Virus record (IMG/VR): IMGVR_UViG_3300047358_000060
Location: 1-22,655 of that record
Reading direction: 5' to 3' (one strand)
DNA: 22,655 nucleotides
Origin: a virus
The translations under genes and the position numbers were made by a program. The first letter of the stretch is position 1; each line of letters opens with the position of its first letter. Positions 7,407 through 15,754 of the stretch are shown piece by piece. Under the pieces are notes generated by a model. That model saw only the letters and a program-made list of their open reading frames with translations. It did not search any database and had not been told where the DNA came from.

Positions 7407-8622
7407 AGGTGGTGGCGGCGGCGGTTCGCAGACGGTCAATACGCAAGTAGAGCCGCCCGCATACGCAAAGCCGTTTCTTGAGTTTGGTCTGGCAGAAGCC
7501 AAAGACCAGTATATGTCAGACATGCCGGGGTATTATCCTGGCAGCACCGTTGTGGGGTTTGCCCCAGAAAGCCAGATGGCGCTGAACATGGTGCGTGACC
7601 GCGCTCTGGCTGGCTCACCTCTCATAAGCGGCGCACAGAATACAATCAACACCGCTGCCACAGGTGGCTTTGTAAACCCGGCGCTTGCAGGCTATGGCGG
7701 CTTTGCACGAGGCGGTGGTGGCATCGGGTTGGGCGCTAACGTGTTTCGTTCAGCAGCGGCTGGTGGCATGACCAATGAGGCATTGCCATTTGCACGCGGG
7801 GTAGCTGGCGGCGCTGATCTGGGTGAAGCAATAGACATGACCCGCGCCACTGCACGCGGAGACTTTCTTAGTGGCTCACCGGGGCTACAAGGCGCGATAG
7901 ACCGCGCTCTTGATCCGGTACAGGACCGAATCCAAAGTCAGTTTGCTCGTGCTGGCAGAATGGGAAGCGGAGCGAACCAAGAGGTTCTGACAAAAGGGCT
8001 ATCAGACGTTGCGTCTGACATCGCCTATCAAGACTATTCGCGTGAACGTCAGAACCAACTTGCAGCACAGCAAAACCTCGCTGGCCTGCAATCACAGCAA
8101 TTTGGCACGCAACTGAGTGGCCTAAACGCTCTTGGCGCGCTGTCAGGTCAGGATTTGGCACGGCAGATGTCTGGCGCATCTGCGCTATCAGCAGCCGATC
8201 AGGCGCGTATGCAGCGGCAACTTGCGGGCCTTAGCGGGCAGGCAAGCACTGCTAATCAGGACTTTGCACGCAGGATGCAGGGGGCGCAGCTTGCGCCGCA
8301 GTTTGCAGATCTTGACTATCAGGGTGCAGAGCGTTTGGCAGCGGTTGGCAGCGCGCGTGAGCAACAAGCGCAGGCTGAGTTGCAGGATCAGGTCAACAGA
8401 TTCAATTTCGATCAGAACATCGACGCGCAGAAGCTGAACAACTTCATGGCACTGATTGGTGGCGGCACTGTCGGCAGTCAGTCAATCCAGCCGGTGTTCC
8501 GCAACCCGCTTGCTAGTGGCTTGGGCGGCGCACTAAGCGGGGCGCAACTAGGCGGCATGGCTGGCTTCAACCCGATGTACGGCGCTATTGGCGGCGGTCT
8601 TCTTGGCTTGATGGGGGCATAA
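7399..8622 (+). CDS. Putative internal virion / DNA ejection protein A
   Basis: This 407-residue protein begins with a Gly run (MGKGGGGGGSQTVNTQ) and then VEPPAYAKPFLEFGLAEAKDQYM. Its middle is Ala/Gly/Gln-rich and helical (DRIQSQFARAGRMGSGANQEVLTKGLSDVASDIAYQDYSRERQNQ in pattern, then repeated LxG-Q-x-LA-x-Q-M segments), and it ends with hydrophobic Gly-rich GLGGALSGAQLGGMAGF and GGGLLGLMGA. A Gly-rich start, a long Gln/Ala coiled region and a Gly/Ala hydrophobic end are typical of podovirus ejection proteins carried in the head that pass into the cell envelope. It is the first of three such genes between tail-tip and fibre genes. The individual role cannot be told from sequence. Confidence 0.68.
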   Translation: MGKGGGGGGSQTVNTQVEPPAYAKPFLEFGLAEAKDQYMSDMPGYYPGSTVVGFAPESQMALNMVRDRALAGSPLISGAQNTINTAATGGFVNPALAGYGGFARGGGGIGLGANVFRSAAAGGMTNEALPFARGVAGGADLGEAIDMTRATARGDFLSGSPGLQGAIDRALDPVQDRIQSQFARAGRMGSGANQEVLTKGLSDVASDIAYQDYSRERQNQLAAQQNLAGLQSQQFGTQLSGLNALGALSGQDLARQMSGASALSAADQARMQRQLAGLSGQASTANQDFARRMQGAQLAPQFADLDYQGAERLAAVGSAREQQAQAELQDQVNRFNFDQNIDAQKLNNFMALIGGGTVGSQSIQPVFRNPLASGLGGALSGAQLGGMAGFNPMYGAIGGGLLGLMGA

Positions 8623-9879
8623 ATGAACCGTCCGATAAACAACCTAATTGTCGGGCAAGGGCTGCTTCAGCCGTTCCCGGCAGGCGTCACCAATCAAGGT
8701 GGTAATGTGGCACCTGTGACTATGCCTGCGCTTCTGGGCGGGAGCGCGCCCACACCCGCTGTGACGGCTCCGGCAGTTACGTCATACCCGCCATCGTCTT
8801 ACATGGCACCGCAGGCGGCTTCAATGCCCATGCGCCCATCGCCAGCAGCGCCGCAGCCCTATGACGACGCGATCATGCGTAATGCACGCGGCATTGGCAT
8901 GTTGCCGTCCGGCACACCGCAGTCCCTTCTTGGCCAAACCCCGGCAGCACCGGCAGACCAGCAACAGCAGACCGGCCTGTTTGGCGATTTCTTCGGAACT
9001 AGTTTTGAAGATCCGCGCACCCGCCGCAATCTTGCTGGCGCAGCGGCACTGCTTGAGGCTGGTGGTCCGCAAATGCGTCCTGTCGGCACTGGTCAGGCCA
9101 TAGGCATGGGCATCAATGCGATGCTCAAGCAACAGGGCGAGATGGACAAGCTGAACAAGGTTTCGGCCAAAGGTTTTGAGGCGCGCGGGCCTGTCGTCCG
9201 TAAAGGTACAAATGAATACATCGGCGAGGCAGTGTTCAATCCGACAACCGGCCAGATGATGCTGTCCACACCGGGCGGGGAAATCATTCCTATGCCTGCC
9301 GACGCAGAGCCTACCGTCAAAAGCGCGCTTTCTGGTGAACGCCTGTCAGGCAACCAAATGGTCAAGCTGGCTGGTGAGGTGCGTCAGTCTGAGAACACAA
9401 TGCGTAAATTGCAAAAATACCTCACCACCCAAGGTGGAACCAACCAAGGTTTCCAACGTATGGGCGACGAGTTGATAGCCAATCTGAAAACATTTTTTGG
9501 CACCAACGATCTTACGCCAGAACAATTGAATCAACTAATTGTCAAAGGACAAGCGCAAGCAATCCTTGGCGGTATGCGCGTTGCGACAGTTGGTCCGGGC
9601 GTTATGACTGAACAAGACGCTGCCCGCGTGCTGGCTGCGATTGGTGGCAACCCAGATGCGCTGCAAAATCCGGCGGTCATGGGCCAGCTAATCCGTGACG
9701 CTTTCGAGTTTCAATACAACCTGTATGAGCAGCAATACGACGATCTTGCGCTTGCCTATGATTTCTATGGCAGGCCGATGCGCGACAAGATTCTCAATCC
9801 GTTTGATGTTTCCGGCAGCATCCCGTCGTCGCAAGGGAATGTCGGCTTCACTATTTTGCCAAATCAGGGAAGCAACTAA
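8623..9879 (+). CDS. Putative internal virion / DNA ejection protein B
   Basis: This 418-residue protein starts at the ATG that directly follows the previous stop. The first 120 residues are Pro/Ala/Met-rich and probably disordered. Then come GLFGDFFGTSFEDPRTRRNLAGAAALLEAGG and an amphipathic Gly-Met-Gly-Ile-Asn helix (MGINAMLKQQGEMDKLNK). The C-terminal half is helical: LAGEVRQSENTMRKLQKYL, LTPEQLNQLIVKGQAQAILGG, then VGPGVMTEQDAARVLAAIGGNPDAL and a final EFQYNLYEQQYDDLALAYDFYG helix. The segment GPGVMTEQDA-R-L-G is a recurring signature in phage proteins next to ejection genes. An internal virion role is inferred from that, the helical content and its position. Its TAA overlaps the next ATG. 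Confidence 0.68.
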   Translation: MNRPINNLIVGQGLLQPFPAGVTNQGGNVAPVTMPALLGGSAPTPAVTAPAVTSYPPSSYMAPQAASMPMRPSPAAPQPYDDAIMRNARGIGMLPSGTPQSLLGQTPAAPADQQQQTGLFGDFFGTSFEDPRTRRNLAGAAALLEAGGPQMRPVGTGQAIGMGINAMLKQQGEMDKLNKVSAKGFEARGPVVRKGTNEYIGEAVFNPTTGQMMLSTPGGEIIPMPADAEPTVKSALSGERLSGNQMVKLAGEVRQSENTMRKLQKYLTTQGGTNQGFQRMGDELIANLKTFFGTNDLTPEQLNQLIVKGQAQAILGGMRVATVGPGVMTEQDAARVLAAIGGNPDALQNPAVMGQLIRDAFEFQYNLYEQQYDDLALAYDFYGRPMRDKILNPFDVSGSIPSSQGNVGFTILPNQGSN

Positions 9880-11510
9880 TGGCTGTGCGCGTAGACATAC
9901 AAGGGGTTGGTGTTGTCGAATTTGACGACAGTTTTGCCAAACTTTCCAAGCAAGAACAGCAAGACCTTGTGAACCAAGTCGCAAATAGCAGGCGCACGCC
10001 GGGTGCATCTGCCCCGGCAAAGAAGACCGAGGGGCGGACAGAAACAGACACCGAATATCTGCGGTCTGCGCTTCAAGGCATCTTGTTTGGCTTTGGAGAC
10101 GAGGCAGAAGGTCTTGTCTTCGGCCTTTATGATGCGGCAACCAAGGGCAAGTCTGTCACGGAAGCCTACAAGGACGCACGGGACAATGCTCGTAAAGAGC
10201 TAGAGAAATTCCGTGAAGATGACCCGCTGGCCGCGTATGGCACCGAAGTCCTTGCTTCCTTGCCCACTGCGTTGCTTGGCGGCGCAGGGCTGGCCAGAGC
10301 GGGGGTATCGGCAGGCAAGGGACTTGGCGCTGCTATGGGCCGTGCGGGCATTGAGGGGGCGGCATACGGCCTTGGAGCGGGCGAGGGTGACGTTGTTGAC
10401 CAAGCCAGATCTGCCGTGCTGGGCGGTGCCACAGGTGCAGCACTGACCGGCGCTGTTGGGGGCGTGCTGCGCTCGACGGTTGCCCCGGCACCTAGTAAGG
10501 CCGCACAGGAGTTGATGGACCGTGGCGTTAAACTGACTCCAGGCCAGCAATCACCGAATAGCGTTATTGGCATGGTCGATCAGGCGGCGGGCAAGATTCC
10601 GTCTATCCGTGCGGCACAGATGCAGGCCATCCCTGAGTTTAATCGTGCGGCCATGAATGAGGCACTTGAGGGTATCGGCAAGAAAGTGCCGAAGAACCTA
10701 GAGGGCGGTGACATCCTGATTTACGGCAGAGAGGCGTTTGAAGAAGCCTACGACGCCTTAATGAAGGACATTGAGGTGCCGGATCTGAATTCGGTCAAGC
10801 TGTCCGGCCAGAAGATTTTGGACGACGTTGAGCAGATCAGCCCCAAGGCCGCAAAGAAGCTGCAAAAAGAGTTTCAGACGCTGCTTGCCTACAAGGGCAT
10901 GAAGATGCGTACCCGGCTGGATGGCGATCTTTTCAAAGAAATCGACAGCCGTATCGGCAAGCGCGCAGCCGCTTATCAGAGAAAGGCACAAATGGGGCAG
11001 AGCGTTGATGCAGGGGACATCGCCCAAGGCATGTTCGCTTTGCAAAAAAATCTGCGTAACGCTCTTGTAGGCAAGACACCAGCGGCCACCGCTAAGCTGC
11101 GGATGACCAATCAGGGCTACGGCAAGTTTAAGATTGTGCAGGATGCAGCACGTCGGGCTGGCGGTGAGTTTTCACCGGCCAGGCTTGGGCAAGCATCCAA
11201 GGCCGCAGATCTTTCTCCAAGCAAGCGCGCTTCGGCAGAAGGCACGGCCCGTATGCAGCCTCTAGCACAGGCAGGCAAAGAGGCGCTTACCGCACCACCA
11301 GACAGCGGAACGCCGTTTGGTGCAGCGGCCTTCATGGGCGCGGCAGATCCGAATGTCGCCTTGCGTCTGGGAGCGGCAGGGATGCTTTCTCCAATCTATA
11401 GGCCACTAAGCCGTGGCTTGCTTGGCACAGCGCGTATGGGGCGTGCAGGCATCGAAGCGGGCGCGCCCGCAGTTGGTGGTCTTCTTGGCAGTGAATTTGA
11501 GAGGTACTAA
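9879..11510 (+). CDS. Putative internal virion / DNA transfer protein C
   Basis: This 543-residue protein has an N-terminal domain with VDIQGVGVVEFDDSFAKLSKQEQQDLVNQV, a short fold found at the start of large phage ejection proteins. It is followed by GILFGFGDEAEGLVFGLYDAATKGKSVTEAY and a Gly/Ala-rich hydrophobic region (about residues 105-205: LASLPTALLGGAGLARAG, LGGATGAALTGAVGGVLR) that could insert into membranes. Then comes a helical region with LTPGQQSPNSVIGMVDQAAGKIPSIRAAQMQ and the conserved-looking FNRAAMNEALEGIGKKVP. This layout is common in P22- and cyanophage-type DNA transfer proteins, which build a channel during ejection. It is translationally coupled on both sides (TAATG). No lytic transglycosylase motif is visible. 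Confidence 0.72.
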   Translation: MAVRVDIQGVGVVEFDDSFAKLSKQEQQDLVNQVANSRRTPGASAPAKKTEGRTETDTEYLRSALQGILFGFGDEAEGLVFGLYDAATKGKSVTEAYKDARDNARKELEKFREDDPLAAYGTEVLASLPTALLGGAGLARAGVSAGKGLGAAMGRAGIEGAAYGLGAGEGDVVDQARSAVLGGATGAALTGAVGGVLRSTVAPAPSKAAQELMDRGVKLTPGQQSPNSVIGMVDQAAGKIPSIRAAQMQAIPEFNRAAMNEALEGIGKKVPKNLEGGDILIYGREAFEEAYDALMKDIEVPDLNSVKLSGQKILDDVEQISPKAAKKLQKEFQTLLAYKGMKMRTRLDGDLFKEIDSRIGKRAAAYQRKAQMGQSVDAGDIAQGMFALQKNLRNALVGKTPAATAKLRMTNQGYGKFKIVQDAARRAGGEFSPARLGQASKAADLSPSKRASAEGTARMQPLAQAGKEALTAPPDSGTPFGAAAFMGAADPNVALRLGAAGMLSPIYRPLSRGLLGTARMGRAGIEAGAPAVGGLLGSEFERY

Positions 11511-14176
11511 TGGCAAAGACAAAGATTTCTGAACTGGACGCAGCAGCGGCCAACAACACCGATATTAACTCTGTTGACGTATCGGAGGGCTGCGCGCCAT
11601 CAGGCATTAACAATGCTATTCGTGAAATGGGCGCGATGCTGGCGCGGATGGACAATGGCACAGATCATCTGACCAATCCGAACATCACTGGCGATCTGGA
11701 CGTTGACAACATCAACATCAATGGCAACTCAATCACCAGCACAGATACTAATGGCGACATCGTTCTTGATCCGAATGGCTCAGGAAAGGTGGACATCAAC
11801 GGCAATCTGGATGTAGACGGCGGCACGATTAAGCTGGACGGTAACTACCCGACAGGCACAGAAAACGTGGCGTTGGGTGACACTGCCCTCGACAGCGTTG
11901 AAAGTGGTGGACAGTATAATGTGGCAGTAGGCTCTAAGGCTGGCACTGCAATTACAACTGGTGACCAGAATGTTGCTGTTGGTGCGTATACTCTTGATGC
12001 AACGACTACTGGCAGCGAGAACACGGCTGTCGGCAAATCTGCTCTTGGCTCAAACACCACTGCAAATAGTAACACCGCCGTTGGTTCATCTGCGCTACTT
12101 GATAACACGACAGGTAACAACAACGTGGCTGTTGGCCGTCAGGCGCTTACTAATAATACAACTGCCAACTTTAATACCGCTGTTGGTTCTATAGCAATGA
12201 AAGCTAACACCACAGGTGCCAGCAATACTGCGGTGGGCTACGCTGCGCTAGATGCAAACACAGAGGGTGACCAAAACGTCGCTATTGGTCAGGGTGCGCT
12301 TGGGGCAAATACAACCGCAAACAACAATACGGCTGTTGGTTATACGGCACTCAACGCGAATACCACCGGAACAGAGAATACTGCCGTTGGCTCCGCGACA
12401 TTGGACGCTAACACCACGGGCGACCAAAATACAGCCGTTGGTCGTGTTGCTTTAGGGGCAAACACGACTGGAGATGACAACACGGCTGTCGGTACAGGTG
12501 CGCTGCGTGACAACACCACAGCAAACAATAACACGGCTGTCGGTAGTGACGCTCTTAAAGTAAACACCACCGGCACAAACAACACCGCTGTAGGTCAAAT
12601 TTCTCTAGATGCTTGTACGACGGGTAGTGGCAACACCGCTTTAGGCCGTGCTTCTGCCAGTGCTTTAACCTCTTCGGATGACAACACTTATATTGGCTAT
12701 CAGTCTAATTCTGTAGGCGTCTCAGGGGATGATAATACGGGAGTAGGGGCGAATACTCTGTACAACAACGCTGCAGCGAACAACACCGCTGTCGGTTCAA
12801 ATGCGCTATATGCCAACACCACAGGCGGTAACAACGTCGCTATCGGTAGACAGGCACTAGATGCTAATACCACTGCATCCAACAACACAGCCGTTGGCTA
12901 TCAGTCACTTACGACAAACACCATTGGCACCAACAATGCGGGTCACGGATACCGTGCGCTTTATCTGAACACCGAAGGTTCTAATAACACCGCACTTGGC
13001 GCAGAAACACTCGCAGCTAACACCACCGGCGCAAGCAACACTGCTGTCGGTACGTATGCACTTGATGCCAACACCACTGCGAGTAACAACACCGCTGTGG
13101 GTTATCAAGCACTCACCGATAACACCACTGGCGCATACAACACAGCCGTTGGAGACACTTCACTCAGCGCAAACACCACCGGAAATTATAACTCTGCCTT
13201 TGGTCGTAGGGCGTTGTTTGACCACACTACGGGCAGTTTCAACACAGCCATAGGACATGAAGCCCTACAAAACAACACCACCTCAAACAATAACACAGGT
13301 GTTGGGTATCAGGCACTAAACGCAAACACCACTGGCGCATCAAATACGGCAGTCGGTTGGTCTTCCTTGAAGGACAATACCACAGGCGCAAACAATGTTG
13401 CCTTTGGTCAAAGCGCATTGCAGGAAAATACTACAGCAAATGCTAATGCTGCTTTTGGCTATCGTGCGTTGTATCTAAACACCACCGGCGCAACAATTAC
13501 GGCTGTTGGTTATCGGGCGGGATATAATAGCACCAGTGGGAATGGTTCAACATTAGTAGGCGCTAACGCAGGATATTCTTTGACAACATCAGCCCACGCC
13601 AACACATTTGTTGGGTCAGGTGGTTGGGCTAGTGACGGCGCAGGCTATGCCGTAACAACAGGCACAAGAAACACTATTCTCGGTGGTTACACCGGCAATC
13701 AGGGTGGCCTCGACATCCGCACATCCGACAACAACATCGTGCTGTCAGATGGCGATGGTAATCCTCGTATCCAAGTTGATGGGAATGGCGTCTTCAAAGT
13801 TCCCTATGTCTATAGTGATACAAATGGAAGTGCCGCAAATGTTCACATCGCTAGTGACGGTAGATTTTATAGAAGCACATCATCTCAGCGTTACAAAAAC
13901 ACCATTACTGATGCCACACACGGCCTGACGGAACTGCTTGCACTGCGTCCTGTCACCTACAAGGGTAACAATAACGGTGACACAATTTTTGGTGGCCTGA
14001 TTGCTGAAGAAGTACACGACGCTGGCCTGACAGAGTTTGTTGAATATGACGATGAAGGCCGACCAGACGCTCTTGCATACGGGAATATGGTTTCGCTGTG
14101 CATCAAAGCTATCCAAGAACAGCAAGCAACAATCACAGCACTTGAGGCACGTATTGCCACACTTGAGTCCAACTAA
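11510..14176 (+). CDS. Trimeric tail fibre with 17-residue repeats and S74 chaperone domain
   Basis: This 888-residue fibre starts with a short attachment region (AKTKISELDAAAANNTDINS), followed by a GDLDV-x-GN strand repeat (about residues 60-110). Residues 116-693 are about 34 tandem 17-residue units of the type G-x-x-NTAVG-x-x-AL-x-x-NTT, resembling the left-handed beta-roll of YadA-like trimeric adhesins. The C-terminus is a peptidase S74 intramolecular chaperone: SSQRYKNTI with the expected Ser-Lys pair (S791 and K796, spacing five), then LLALRPVTYKG, GGLIAEEVHDAG, YGNMVSLCIKAIQEQQ and a final coiled coil LEARIATLESN. Self-cleavage is expected just before S791, releasing about 98 residues after trimer folding. 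It is coupled by TAATG to the ejection gene and would contact the host surface. Confidence 0.92.
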   Translation: MAKTKISELDAAAANNTDINSVDVSEGCAPSGINNAIREMGAMLARMDNGTDHLTNPNITGDLDVDNININGNSITSTDTNGDIVLDPNGSGKVDINGNLDVDGGTIKLDGNYPTGTENVALGDTALDSVESGGQYNVAVGSKAGTAITTGDQNVAVGAYTLDATTTGSENTAVGKSALGSNTTANSNTAVGSSALLDNTTGNNNVAVGRQALTNNTTANFNTAVGSIAMKANTTGASNTAVGYAALDANTEGDQNVAIGQGALGANTTANNNTAVGYTALNANTTGTENTAVGSATLDANTTGDQNTAVGRVALGANTTGDDNTAVGTGALRDNTTANNNTAVGSDALKVNTTGTNNTAVGQISLDACTTGSGNTALGRASASALTSSDDNTYIGYQSNSVGVSGDDNTGVGANTLYNNAAANNTAVGSNALYANTTGGNNVAIGRQALDANTTASNNTAVGYQSLTTNTIGTNNAGHGYRALYLNTEGSNNTALGAETLAANTTGASNTAVGTYALDANTTASNNTAVGYQALTDNTTGAYNTAVGDTSLSANTTGNYNSAFGRRALFDHTTGSFNTAIGHEALQNNTTSNNNTGVGYQALNANTTGASNTAVGWSSLKDNTTGANNVAFGQSALQENTTANANAAFGYRALYLNTTGATITAVGYRAGYNSTSGNGSTLVGANAGYSLTTSAHANTFVGSGGWASDGAGYAVTTGTRNTILGGYTGNQGGLDIRTSDNNIVLSDGDGNPRIQVDGNGVFKVPYVYSDTNGSAANVHIASDGRFYRSTSSQRYKNTITDATHGLTELLALRPVTYKGNNNGDTIFGGLIAEEVHDAGLTEFVEYDDEGRPDALAYGNMVSLCIKAIQEQQATITALEARIATLESN
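11855..13588 (+). repeat. About 34 tandem 51-bp units in the tail-fibre gene
   Basis: The repeat starts at 11855 and the last clear unit starts at 13538, which is exactly 33 periods of 51 bases. Nearly every unit encodes 17 residues with NTAVG and NTT at fixed places. One unit is a residue longer (unit 1) and one a residue shorter (near unit 18), which cancel out. The DNA is diverged between units but short stretches such as AACACCACTGG recur, so copy number could change by slippage or recombination. Confidence 0.9.
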
Positions 14177-14187
14177 AGGAGTTACCA

Positions 14188-14433
14188 ATGGACGAAATCA
14201 CTAGCGAACAAATCGCACAGCACTACTCAGCGATGGGTGATAGCGTTGACCTTATAAATGCCATCATCGCTGGCGACACGATGGCTGATGACGACGCAGC
14301 GGACAGGCAAGACTGTGTTGACCGAAACGTCGAGCATCTGGAACTGATGGTCGCAAAGGACTACTGGACCAGCGAAGACATGACCGCAGTGAACGCTGCC
14401 ATCACTGCTGGTAAGGCTTACACTGCAAGCTAG
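14188..14433 (+). CDS. Small acidic phage protein, unknown function
   Basis: This 81-residue acidic protein (MDEITSEQIAQHYSAMGDSVDLINAIIAGDTMADDDAADRQDCVDRNVEHL...) has a strong AAAGGAG ribosome site eight bases before its ATG. It looks helical and soluble, with a repeated pattern: an A-I-I-A-G segment near residue 25 and A-I-T-A-G at the C-terminus. The W-T-S-E-D-M-T-A-V-N-A-A-I segment is similar to helices found in small proteins after tail-fibre genes of related phages. No function is established. It could be a fibre-assembly partner or a regulator of lysis; this is inference from its place between fibre and membrane genes. Confidence 0.72.
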   Translation: MDEITSEQIAQHYSAMGDSVDLINAIIAGDTMADDDAADRQDCVDRNVEHLELMVAKDYWTSEDMTAVNAAITAGKAYTAS

Positions 14434-14443
14434 AGGTTGGCCG

Positions 14444-14677
14444 ATGGAAATGTCATCAATGCTGGCTTGGAACGTGTTGCTAACGCTGGTCATCGGACCG
14501 GCGTTTTTTATTTTCCGTTCCATGCTGGCAGAGATAAAGCGCATCGACATCCTGCTAAATCGAACGCGGGAGGACTATGCCACCCGCTCTGAGCTGAAAG
14601 AGGACATGCAACAAGTCTTACAGGCACTGCATCGTGTGGAAGACAAGCTGGACCGCGCGCTAGGTCGCCCACAGTGA
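14444..14677 (+). CDS. Small membrane protein with C-terminal coiled coil
   Basis: This 77-residue protein has one strong N-terminal membrane segment, residues 8-28 (AWNVLLTLVIGPAFFIFRSML), followed by a charged amphipathic region EIKRIDILLNRTREDYATRSELKEDMQQVLQALHRVEDKLDRAL that would form a cytoplasmic coiled coil. Such N-terminal anchor plus coiled-coil proteins are common near phage lysis genes and are often called holin-accessory or spanin-like, but none is clearly proven. AGAGG lies upstream of the ATG. Its coding sequence contains a terminator-like hairpin at 14484-14514. It opens a run of small membrane genes leading to the lysozyme. Confidence 0.7.
   Translation: MEMSSMLAWNVLLTLVIGPAFFIFRSMLAEIKRIDILLNRTREDYATRSELKEDMQQVLQALHRVEDKLDRALGRPQ
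14484..14514 (+). terminator. Terminator-like hairpin inside a coding region
   Basis: CGCTGGTC pairs with GACCGGCG (seven Watson-Crick pairs and one G-T) around an ATCG loop, with A/T closing pairs at both ends, directly followed by TTTTTTATTTT. It looks like an intrinsic terminator but lies within the membrane-segment codons of the gene at 14444-14677, so it may attenuate downstream lysis genes or be coincidental to codons for G-P-A-F-F-I-F. Confidence 0.45.
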
Positions 14678-14678
14678 C

Positions 14679-14870
14679 GTGGAGTTGGTACATGTGTTCT
14701 TGCTGTACGTCTTTTTAGACGGCGCGCCTAAAAGCAAGGATATGTACTTCTATGATGTGGACGATTGTGTGTATTTCGCACGACGCCTCCACAAGCAATC
14801 CGCCAGCGGCAAAATCACTGCTTATTGCCTTCCTGTCAAAGTAAACCCTGACTTTACACGAGTGTACTGA
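14679..14870 (+). CDS. Small phage protein with short hydrophobic N-terminus
   Basis: The start is a GTG one base after the preceding stop; no in-frame ATG is present near it. The 63-residue product has a hydrophobic start (ELVHVFLLYVFL), followed by DGAPKSKDMYFYDVDDCVYFARRLHKQ, SGKITAYCLPVKVNP and a terminal RVY. The pattern of a hydrophobic start, a strand with Y-F-Y, a helix with C-x-Y-F-A, and a strand with Y-C-L-P-V-x-V-x-P looks like a small alpha/beta fold with two Cys. Related small phage proteins usually end in the same RVY. Function unknown; secretion or membrane attachment through the N-terminus is possible. It is coupled by TGATG to the next gene. Confidence 0.65.
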   Translation: MELVHVFLLYVFLDGAPKSKDMYFYDVDDCVYFARRLHKQSASGKITAYCLPVKVNPDFTRVY

Positions 14871-15331
14871 TGATAGATCCGATTAGCGCCTTCGCTGCGG
14901 TCAATACCGCTGCGTCTGCAATTTCGTCTGCCATCAAGGCGGGCAAGGATTTGAGCAGTCTGTCAGGGCCAATCTCAAAATACGCACAGGCCGAAGCGCA
15001 GCTTAACTTTGGCGCTTCCAAGAAGAAGAAAAGCATCTTCTCCAAGATGACTGGCGCAGAGCAAGCAGGCATTGACGAGTTTTTCCGCAAAGAGGAGTTA
15101 GACACATTACGCAACGAAATGCGGTCTGTGTTCCAGCTTTACGGCAAACCCGGTGCCTGGGAGCGCCTACAGGCAGAGATAGCCCGTCAGCGCGCCTTGC
15201 AGAAAGAAGAATTAGAGCGCAGGGCAAAGGTGCGGGAAACGATTGCTTTATTTGTTGTCGGCTTCCTGATCGTCGGCGTGGGCGGCGGCGGCTTACTATT
15301 ATGGATTCTGTGGATGAAGGGCATGGTTTGA
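14870..15331 (+). CDS. Phage membrane protein with C-terminal transmembrane segment
   Basis: This 153-residue protein starts by overlap with the preceding stop (TGATG). Residues 1-50 are small and Ala/Ser-rich (FAAVNTAASAISSAIKAGKD), then come a KKKK patch, a helical segment (EQAGIDEFFRKEELDTLRNEMRSVFQLYGKPGAWERL), a long charged coiled coil (QAEIARQRALQKEELERRAKVRE) and one C-terminal membrane segment at 124-149 (TIALFVVGFLIVGVGGGGLLLWILW). The N-terminus would be cytoplasmic with a short exposed tail. It is of the general kind that precedes lysis genes in marine podoviruses, but its activity is unknown; I do not call it a holin because only one membrane span is visible. Confidence 0.72.
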   Translation: MIDPISAFAAVNTAASAISSAIKAGKDLSSLSGPISKYAQAEAQLNFGASKKKKSIFSKMTGAEQAGIDEFFRKEELDTLRNEMRSVFQLYGKPGAWERLQAEIARQRALQKEELERRAKVRETIALFVVGFLIVGVGGGGLLLWILWMKGMV

Positions 15332-15334
15332 GCC

Positions 15335-15754
15335 ATGTCTACAGCGCGGGGGCTGATTGGCGAGTTTATCACTTGCGCCGCCATCATGTCCCTGTCGCAG
15401 GGGTGGCGGGTCATTCATTGCCCACAAGATCAGATCGACATCATTGCGTTTCTTGATAACGACTTTGTGCGCGTGCAAGTCAAAGCGGCCAGCCTGCGCG
15501 CTAATCTAAGCAGCCGCAAACCGGGCTACCATTTCCAGAACGGAAGCGGATCGGCCAAGAAGAAACTGCCAGACCCGTCAAGGCAGGACATCATCGCACA
15601 CTGCTTTTTAGACGCACGCCGCGTCGTTTTCTATGCGGCGGAATCCGTCAATCAATACAGCCAGCGTTATTCGCAGTCATACCCATTGCGTCCTGATCTT
15701 GAGCAAGAGAGTTGGGACAACGCCATATCAATCATCAATGAAAGGCAGCTATGA
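15335..15754 (+). CDS. PD-(D/E)XK-like nuclease, intron-endonuclease type (PDDEXK_5-like)
   Basis: This 139-residue protein shows the order of the PD-(D/E)XK core: GLIGEFI with E10, then RVIHCP and IDIIAF with D35, and VRVQVKAAS with Q48-x-K50, where Gln replaces the usual acid. The Q-x-K form is known from the group-I-intron endonuclease family typified by I-Ssp6803I, and the following KPGYHFQNGSGS and ARRVVFYAA also recall it. No intron is seen here, so this would be a free-standing enzyme, either a homing endonuclease-like intruder or a phage nuclease of unknown substrate. It lies between a membrane protein and the lysozyme, coupled to the latter by ATGA, an odd place for a nuclease. A structural, inactive role cannot be excluded. 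Confidence 0.65.
   Translation: MSTARGLIGEFITCAAIMSLSQGWRVIHCPQDQIDIIAFLDNDFVRVQVKAASLRANLSSRKPGYHFQNGSGSAKKKLPDPSRQDIIAHCFLDARRVVFYAAESVNQYSQRYSQSYPLRPDLEQESWDNAISIINERQL

Noticed and set aside
11845-13253. Several ORFs in other frames over the fibre repeats
   Set aside because: They repeat with the 51-base period of the fibre gene and are shadows of it.
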